A stretch of 9,951 nucleotides of DNA from an uncultured Anaerococcus sp. (lineage in GTDB: Bacteria > Bacillota > Clostridia > Tissierellales > Peptoniphilaceae). The translations under genes were made by a program, and so were the position numbers. Shown here one piece after another: positions 6,037 to 9,951 of the stretch. The notes below the pieces were generated by a model. That model saw only the letters and a program-made list of their open reading frames with translations. It was not told the DNA's origin and ran no database searches. The first letter of the stretch is position 1. Every line of letters starts with the position of its first letter. The stretch lies in contig NZ_CALGYW010000060.1 of NCBI RefSeq assembly GCF_937934665.1, positions 1-9,951 of the forward strand, in the 5' to 3' direction.

Positions 6037-7251
6037 TTATTTCTTCACGTATTTTAATTTACTATGGTCATCGATAGATTCTTTTGTCACAATTACTTCT
6101 TTGATTTCATCTCTGGATGGGATTTCATACATCACATCTAAGAGAAGATTTTCAATAATTGTCCTAAGACCCCTGGCCCCTGTTTTTTGATCATAGGCTT
6201 TTTTTGCAATCTCAGCTATGGCATCATCGTCAAAGCTTAGCTTTACATCATCTAGATCAAAAAGCTTTTGGTATTGTTTGATTAGGGAGTTTTTAGGCTC
6301 CTTTAAAATCTTTACAAGAGCATCTTCGTCTAAGGCATCAAGACTAACTATAATTGGAACCCTACCTATAAACTCTGGTATTAGACCAAACTTTAATAAG
6401 TCTTCGGTATTTACCATGGATAGGTCTGTTGTTTGTCTTTTTGTAATATCTGCCCCAAAACCAATGGTCTTATCCATTTGTCTTTGGTTTATGATATCTC
6501 CTATGCCTTCAAAGGCCCCACCTAGGATAAATAAAATATTTGTTGTATCTACCCTGATATATTCTTGAGATGGGTGTTTTCTACCACCTTGGGGTGGTAC
6601 ATTGGCCTCAGTTCCCTCTATAAGTTTTAGAAGGGCTTGTTGGACACCTTCCCCGCTTACATCACGAGTTATAGATGGGTTTTCACTCTTTCTAGTTATC
6701 TTATCTATCTCATCAACATAGATTATACCAAGTTCTGCTGCTTCAATGTCATAGTCAGCTGCTTGGACTAATTTTAGGATTATATTTTCTACATCCTCAC
6801 CCACATATCCTGCTTCAGTAAGGCTTGTAGCATCTGCAATGGCAAATGGAACATTAAGCTTTCTGGCAAGAGTTTGAGCAAGGAGAGTCTTACCTGATCC
6901 TGTTGGTCCAAGCATTAAAATATTTGATTTTTGTAATTCAACATCTGAATCTTCTTCATTGCTGGTGATTCTTTTGTAGTGGTTATAGACTGCCACAGAT
7001 AGGGTTTTTTTGGCATCTTCTTGGCCTATGACATAATTATCTAGGTAGGCCTTGATGTCCTTTGGTTTAGATAGGTCAAAATCAAAGTCAAAACCTTCGA
7101 CAAGTCCCTTATCTTCCTTGATAATCTCAGAGCAAAGCTCAACGCATTCGTTACAGATATAACCATCTGCTCCTGCTATTATCCTTTTTACCTGGCTTGC
7201 ATCCTTACCACAAAAAGAACATCTTACCGTACTTTTTTCCTTATTAGCCAT
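6037..7251 (-). CDS. clpX: ATP-dependent Clp protease unfoldase subunit ClpX
   Basis: AAA+ unfoldase that selects tagged or regulatory proteins and threads them into ClpP. The 404 residues are normal. The N-terminal zinc-binding domain has C11, C14, C33 and C36 (CSFC and CNEC). Walker A is GPTGSGKT (115-122), the pore loop GYVG is at 148-151, Walker B IIYVDEID at 176-183, the RKH substrate loop at 224-226, an IGF loop for ClpP docking at 263-265, and the sensor-2 GARGLR at 358-363. All key residues are intact. The start codon lies 2 bases after the clpP stop and has no good ribosome binding site, which points to translation coupled to clpP. The intact IGF loop and the neighbour clpP together support a working ClpXP. 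A terminator-like hairpin follows directly. Confidence 0.98.
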   Translation of the reverse strand: MANKEKSTVRCSFCGKDASQVKRIIAGADGYICNECVELCSEIIKEDKGLVEGFDFDFDLSKPKDIKAYLDNYVIGQEDAKKTLSVAVYNHYKRITSNEEDSDVELQKSNILMLGPTGSGKTLLAQTLARKLNVPFAIADATSLTEAGYVGEDVENIILKLVQAADYDIEAAELGIIYVDEIDKITRKSENPSITRDVSGEGVQQALLKLIEGTEANVPPQGGRKHPSQEYIRVDTTNILFILGGAFEGIGDIINQRQMDKTIGFGADITKRQTTDLSMVNTEDLLKFGLIPEFIGRVPIIVSLDALDEDALVKILKEPKNSLIKQYQKLFDLDDVKLSFDDDAIAEIAKKAYDQKTGARGLRTIIENLLLDVMYEIPSRDEIKEVIVTKESIDDHSKLKYVKK

Positions 7252-7253
7252 TT

Positions 7254-7850
7254 TTACTTATTACTTTCTATAACTTTATCTATTAGGCCGTATTTTAGGG
7301 CCTCTTCTGCTGACATGGAAAAGTCTCTGTCTGTATCTCTTTCTATAATTTCTAGGTCCTTGCCTGTATTTTCTGATAAAATCCTATTTAGGTTTGATTT
7401 TATCTTTAGAATTTGTTCAGCTTGGATAACTATATCTGATGCTTGACCTTGGGCTCCGCCTGATGGTTGGTGGATCATTATATTGGAGTTTGGTAGGGAA
7501 AATCTCTTACCCTTGGCTCCTGATGATAACAACACAGCTCCCATTGATGCTGCCTGGCCAATACATATTGTAGATACATCTGGTTTTATATAGTTCATTG
7601 TGTCATAGATTGCAAGACCACTTGTTACAACTCCACCTGGAGAGTTGATATAAAAGTGGATATCCTTATTTGGATCTTCGCTTTCTAAGAAAAGTAGTTG
7701 GGCAATTATTATATCGCTTACTTCATCACGCACTTCTCCAGATAGGAAGATTATCCTATCTTTAAGAAGTCTTGAATATATATCGTAGGCTCTTTCGCCT
7801 CTATTTGTCTGTTCAACAACAGTTGGTACTAAATAATTTTTAGCTAACAC
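7254..7850 (-). CDS. clpP: ATP-dependent Clp protease proteolytic subunit ClpP
   Basis: Serine peptidase that forms the two-ring, 14-subunit degradation chamber fed by ClpX and other Clp ATPases. The 198 residues carry the complete catalytic triad: S102 in GQAASMGA, H127 in MIHQPSGG and D176 in DTDRD. The spacing (25 and 49 residues) is that of known ClpP proteins. The oligomerisation and oxyanion segment YINSPGG is at 67-73. The start is a GTG at 7848-7850, supported by a strong ribosome binding site, AAAGGAG, 5 bases upstream. The N-terminus is only a few residues longer than the common start before the conserved LVPTVVEQTNRGERAYDIYS block. It lies 42 bases after tig and 2 bases before clpX, with no promoter visible in the gap, so it is probably transcribed from the tig promoter. 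Confidence 0.98.
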   Translation of the reverse strand: MLAKNYLVPTVVEQTNRGERAYDIYSRLLKDRIIFLSGEVRDEVSDIIIAQLLFLESEDPNKDIHFYINSPGGVVTSGLAIYDTMNYIKPDVSTICIGQAASMGAVLLSSGAKGKRFSLPNSNIMIHQPSGGAQGQASDIVIQAEQILKIKSNLNRILSENTGKDLEIIERDTDRDFSMSAEEALKYGLIDKVIESNK

Positions 7851-7855
7851 TGTGT

Positions 7856-7862
7856 CTCCTTT
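7856..7862 (-). promoter_or_regulatory. ribosome binding site fixing the GTG start of clpP
   Basis: AAAGGAG on the - strand, 5 bases before the GTG at 7848-7850. There is no in-frame ATG nearby that would keep the conserved N-terminal block, so the GTG is the likely start. Confidence 0.75.
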
Positions 7863-7892
7863 CTGGGAAATCCCCTTGGAAACTGCCGTATT

Positions 7893-9251
7893 TTAGTCTT
7901 CTTTAACCTCTTCAGATTCTTCATTTGAGTTTTCTTCTACAAATTTGTGATATTCTTCGTGAGGAAGAGCCTTTGCTTTTGATGCAAGAAGTTCTACAGC
8001 TTTTCTTCTCTTGATGTTTTCTACTAGGGTATCATCTGATACGTTTTTAGCAAAGATTTCTTTGAATTTTTCAAGATCATCTATGCCGTAGTTTTTAGCA
8101 GTTTCTTGTAGTTCTTTTTCTTTTTCTTCGTCACTTACTTCGATATTTTCTTTATTAGCTACTTCATCGATTACAAGGTTAGCTTTAACTCTAGCTTCTG
8201 CTTGAGCTCTGTATTGGTCACGGATTTGGTTGATATCCATTCCTGTAAGCTCGATATATTGGCTTAGGGTAAGTCCCATGCCTTGAAGTCTTTGGTCAAG
8301 ATTTTGTAATTCGTAGTCAATTTCTCTATTTACCATGCTTGCTGGAGCTGAAACTTCAGATTTTTCTACTAGAGCTTCTACTGCTTGGTTTTCTCTCATA
8401 TTTTGAGCATATTCTTTTTTATCGTCAGCTAGTTTTTCTCTTAGATTATCTTTAAGCTCTTCTAGAGTGTCATATTCTGAAATATCTTTGGCGAATTCGT
8501 CGTCAAGTTCTGGAAGTTGTTTTTCTGTGATAGAATTAAGTTCAACAACAAATTTAGCGTCTTTACCTTGGAATTCTTGAGCTTGGTAATCTTCTGGGAA
8601 GGTTACGTTTACGTCAAACTTATCGCCTACTTCATGACCTATTATTTGATCTTCAAAGCCAGTAATAAAGGTGTTTGAACCGATTACAAGGTCATAATCT
8701 TCTGCTTTTCCGCCTTCAAATCTTTCTCCATCAAGGTAGCCGTCAAAGTCGATATTTACCTTATCGTCTGCCTTTACAGGTCTGTCTGTAATTTCAACAA
8801 GTCTTGCGTTTTCTTCAAGTTGTCTGTCAAGTTCTGATTTTATATCTTCGTCAGTTACTTCTTCTGAAACTTCTTCTATCACAAGCTCGTCGTAGTTACC
8901 AAGAACTGGGTGTGGTTTTGTTTCTACTTCTACCTTGAAAGTGATGTCCTTACCTTCTTCGATATCGTCAAGGTCAACAGATGGTTGGTCGATTACTTCA
9001 AGACCTAATTCTTCCACTGCCTTTTCATATGGCTCAGGGAATACTATTTGGATAGCATCATCATAGAAGATTTCTGGACCATACATTTTCTCAAGAACTC
9101 TTCTTGGAACGTGTCCTGGTCTAAAACCGTCTATTCTATATCTCTTTTTATTTCTCTTATATACTGTGTCAGTTGCTTTTTTAAAGTCATCATAAGCGAC
9201 GTCAAATTCAAACTTCGCTATATTATTTTCGTGTGATTTTAATTCTGTCAT
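7893..9251 (-). CDS. tig: trigger factor, ribosome-associated chaperone and prolyl isomerase
   Basis: Chaperone that sits at the ribosomal exit tunnel and shields new chains; it also has peptidyl-prolyl isomerase activity. The 452 residues are close to the usual size. The N-terminal ribosome-binding domain (about 1-115) holds the signature loop GFRPGHVPR (42-50). The signature has H at 47, where many family members have K. The FKBP-type isomerase domain follows (about 155-242, with VNIDFDGYLDGERFEGG and FITGFEDQIIG), then the helical substrate-binding C-terminal domain (about 245-430) and an acidic tail rich in E. The start is supported by GGAGG 5 bases before the ATG. It is the first gene of a tig-clpP-clpX unit driven by the promoter at 9286-9314. 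This neighbourhood (tig with Clp genes) is common in bacteria. Confidence 0.98.
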   Translation of the reverse strand: MTELKSHENNIAKFEFDVAYDDFKKATDTVYKRNKKRYRIDGFRPGHVPRRVLEKMYGPEIFYDDAIQIVFPEPYEKAVEELGLEVIDQPSVDLDDIEEGKDITFKVEVETKPHPVLGNYDELVIEEVSEEVTDEDIKSELDRQLEENARLVEITDRPVKADDKVNIDFDGYLDGERFEGGKAEDYDLVIGSNTFITGFEDQIIGHEVGDKFDVNVTFPEDYQAQEFQGKDAKFVVELNSITEKQLPELDDEFAKDISEYDTLEELKDNLREKLADDKKEYAQNMRENQAVEALVEKSEVSAPASMVNREIDYELQNLDQRLQGMGLTLSQYIELTGMDINQIRDQYRAQAEARVKANLVIDEVANKENIEVSDEEKEKELQETAKNYGIDDLEKFKEIFAKNVSDDTLVENIKRRKAVELLASKAKALPHEEYHKFVEENSNEESEEVKED

Positions 9252-9271
9252 TTCTTCCTCCGTGTACTTTT

Positions 9272-9299
9272 CTACTCATTGAAATAATATACTACTCAT
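9272..9299. repeat. 8-base direct repeat around the tig -10 box
   Basis: CTACTCAT occurs at 9272-9279 and again at 9292-9299 on the + strand, so the two copies start 20 bases apart, about two helical turns. They flank the -10 box of the tig promoter (9286-9291): one lies in the spacer and one near the expected transcription start. This would place a bound protein on one face of the DNA over the promoter. It may be an operator, but chance cannot be excluded. It does not match the CtsR or CIRCE heat-shock operators. Confidence 0.4.
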
Positions 9300-9314
9300 A
9301 AGTCTACCTATCAA
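9286..9314 (-). promoter_or_regulatory. promoter of the tig-clpP-clpX unit
   Basis: On the - strand, TTGATA (9309-9314) and TATATT (9286-9291), each matching five of six consensus bases, are separated by 17 bases. The -35 box lies in the last codons of the upstream CCA-enzyme gene, just before its TAG. Transcription would begin near 9279, leaving a leader of about 28 bases with the GGAGG site. Confidence 0.75.
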
Positions 9315-9951
9315 GCTTTTCTCCTAGATTTCTAGCTAGGGTAAGCAAAATATCCCTATTATTTGTTAAATTTTCATCAAAGACTGCTCTTTCAATTTCA
9401 TTTAAAATCTTTCCTATAAGGGGGCCTTCCTTATAGCCAAGCTTTATTAAATCACTACCATCTATGGCAAGGTCTTTTCTTGAAAGGGGTGGTTTTCTTT
9501 CTAAAATCTCTTTTAATAAAGCCCTAGCATTTTCTATATTTGATATATCTGTATGGACTGTAGCAAGGATATCTGCCCCTTGTAGGTCAAATAATCTTCT
9601 TAAATTTTCTTCTCCAATTCTTCTTAAAAGCCTTGCCACAGATTTTTCTGTATAGGTATTAGACGCGTCCATATGGCGAGATACTAAAATGCTTACATCT
9701 GTTATAAGCTTTTTAGGATATTTTAAATATTTAAGCCTTTTTTCTGCGAGCTTTTGAGAAATTTTTTGGTGGCCAAAAAACCTACCCTTACCGTCTTCAT
9801 CTAGAAAAAAAGTAGAGGGCTTACCTGTATCATGAAAAAGAGCGGCAAGCCTTGTTGGTAAGTCTCTTTTTGTCGAGTCTAGGGCCTTAAGACTATGGTC
9901 AAAACAGTCTAGGTAATGGTGGGGCGAATGTTGGTTAAAACCAACCATGGC
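9304..9951 (-). CDS. CCA tRNA nucleotidyltransferase, C-terminal part (cut by window edge)
   Basis: The last 215 or so codons of a class II CCA-adding enzyme, which builds or repairs the 3' CCA end of tRNAs. The visible part begins just before the linker FNQHSPHHYLDCFDHSL and contains the HD domain found in many bacterial versions: H18, the H39-D40 pair in ALFHDTGKP, H60 and H92 (counted from the methionine at 9948). The C-terminal helical tRNA-binding region follows. The nucleotide-transferring N-terminal domain lies beyond the right edge, and the frame is open to the edge, so the methionine at 9948 is not the true start. The HD domain alone could belong to another HD hydrolase, but the order and wording match the CCA family well. 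The stop is 52 bases before tig, whose promoter overlaps its end. Confidence 0.85.
   Translation of the reverse strand, partial: AMVGFNQHSPHHYLDCFDHSLKALDSTKRDLPTRLAALFHDTGKPSTFFLDEDGKGRFFGHQKISQKLAEKRLKYLKYPKKLITDVSILVSRHMDASNTYTEKSVARLLRRIGEENLRRLFDLQGADILATVHTDISNIENARALLKEILERKPPLSRKDLAIDGSDLIKLGYKEGPLIGKILNEIERAVFDENLTNNRDILLTLARNLGEKLDR

Noticed and set aside
7863..7880. GGGGATTTCCC inverted repeat between tig and clpP
   Set aside because: Only three to four pairs form with a very short loop and no T tract follows. It is neither a terminator nor a clear operator.
9252..9303. CIRCE (HrcA) or CtsR operator upstream of tig
   Set aside because: Neither the TTAGCACTC/GAGTGCTAA inverted repeat nor the GGTCAAA heptad repeat is present on either strand.

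Overview
The window looks like chromosome from an AT-rich, low-GC Gram-positive anaerobe. The gene order, purine-rich ribosome binding sites, AUA- and AGA-rich codon use and protein sequences fit Firmicutes, perhaps the Tissierellia (Anaerococcus or Peptoniphilus type). That placement is inference from sequence style; no marker RNA is present.

Left part (1-1616, + strand): an ECF-type RNA polymerase sigma factor gene overlaps, by 17 bases, a gene for a single-pass membrane protein of the DUF4179 type, its probable anti-sigma partner. A hairpin with A and T tracts on its two sides closes this pair and probably also stops transcription arriving from the right.

Middle part (1614-3043, - strand): a small accessory cassette. 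A strong promoter (3015-3043) drives a gene for a secreted protein that ends in a calcium-loop-like motif, followed by a three-helix membrane protein and a clear terminator (2038-2061). Beyond the terminator lies a second small membrane protein whose frame is broken near its end. The missing C-terminal helix is still readable one base out of frame. I do not recognise any of these three proteins.

Right part (3071-9951, - strand): a conserved protein quality-control cluster, read from right to left: the 3' end of a CCA tRNA nucleotidyltransferase gene (cut by the window edge), tig (trigger factor), clpP, clpX, lon and engB/ysxC. A good promoter for tig starts inside the last codons of the CCA gene and carries an 8-base direct repeat with a 20-base period around its -10 box. 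clpP and clpX are 2 bases apart, and lon and engB overlap by 4 bases. An intrinsic-terminator-like hairpin between clpX and lon splits the cluster into a ClpXP half and a Lon-EngB half. Trigger factor folds new chains at the ribosome, ClpXP and Lon degrade misfolded or regulatory proteins, and EngB assembles the large ribosomal subunit.

No rRNA, tRNA, CRISPR array, insertion sequence or phage gene was seen. No stretch longer than 300 bases lacks a gene.
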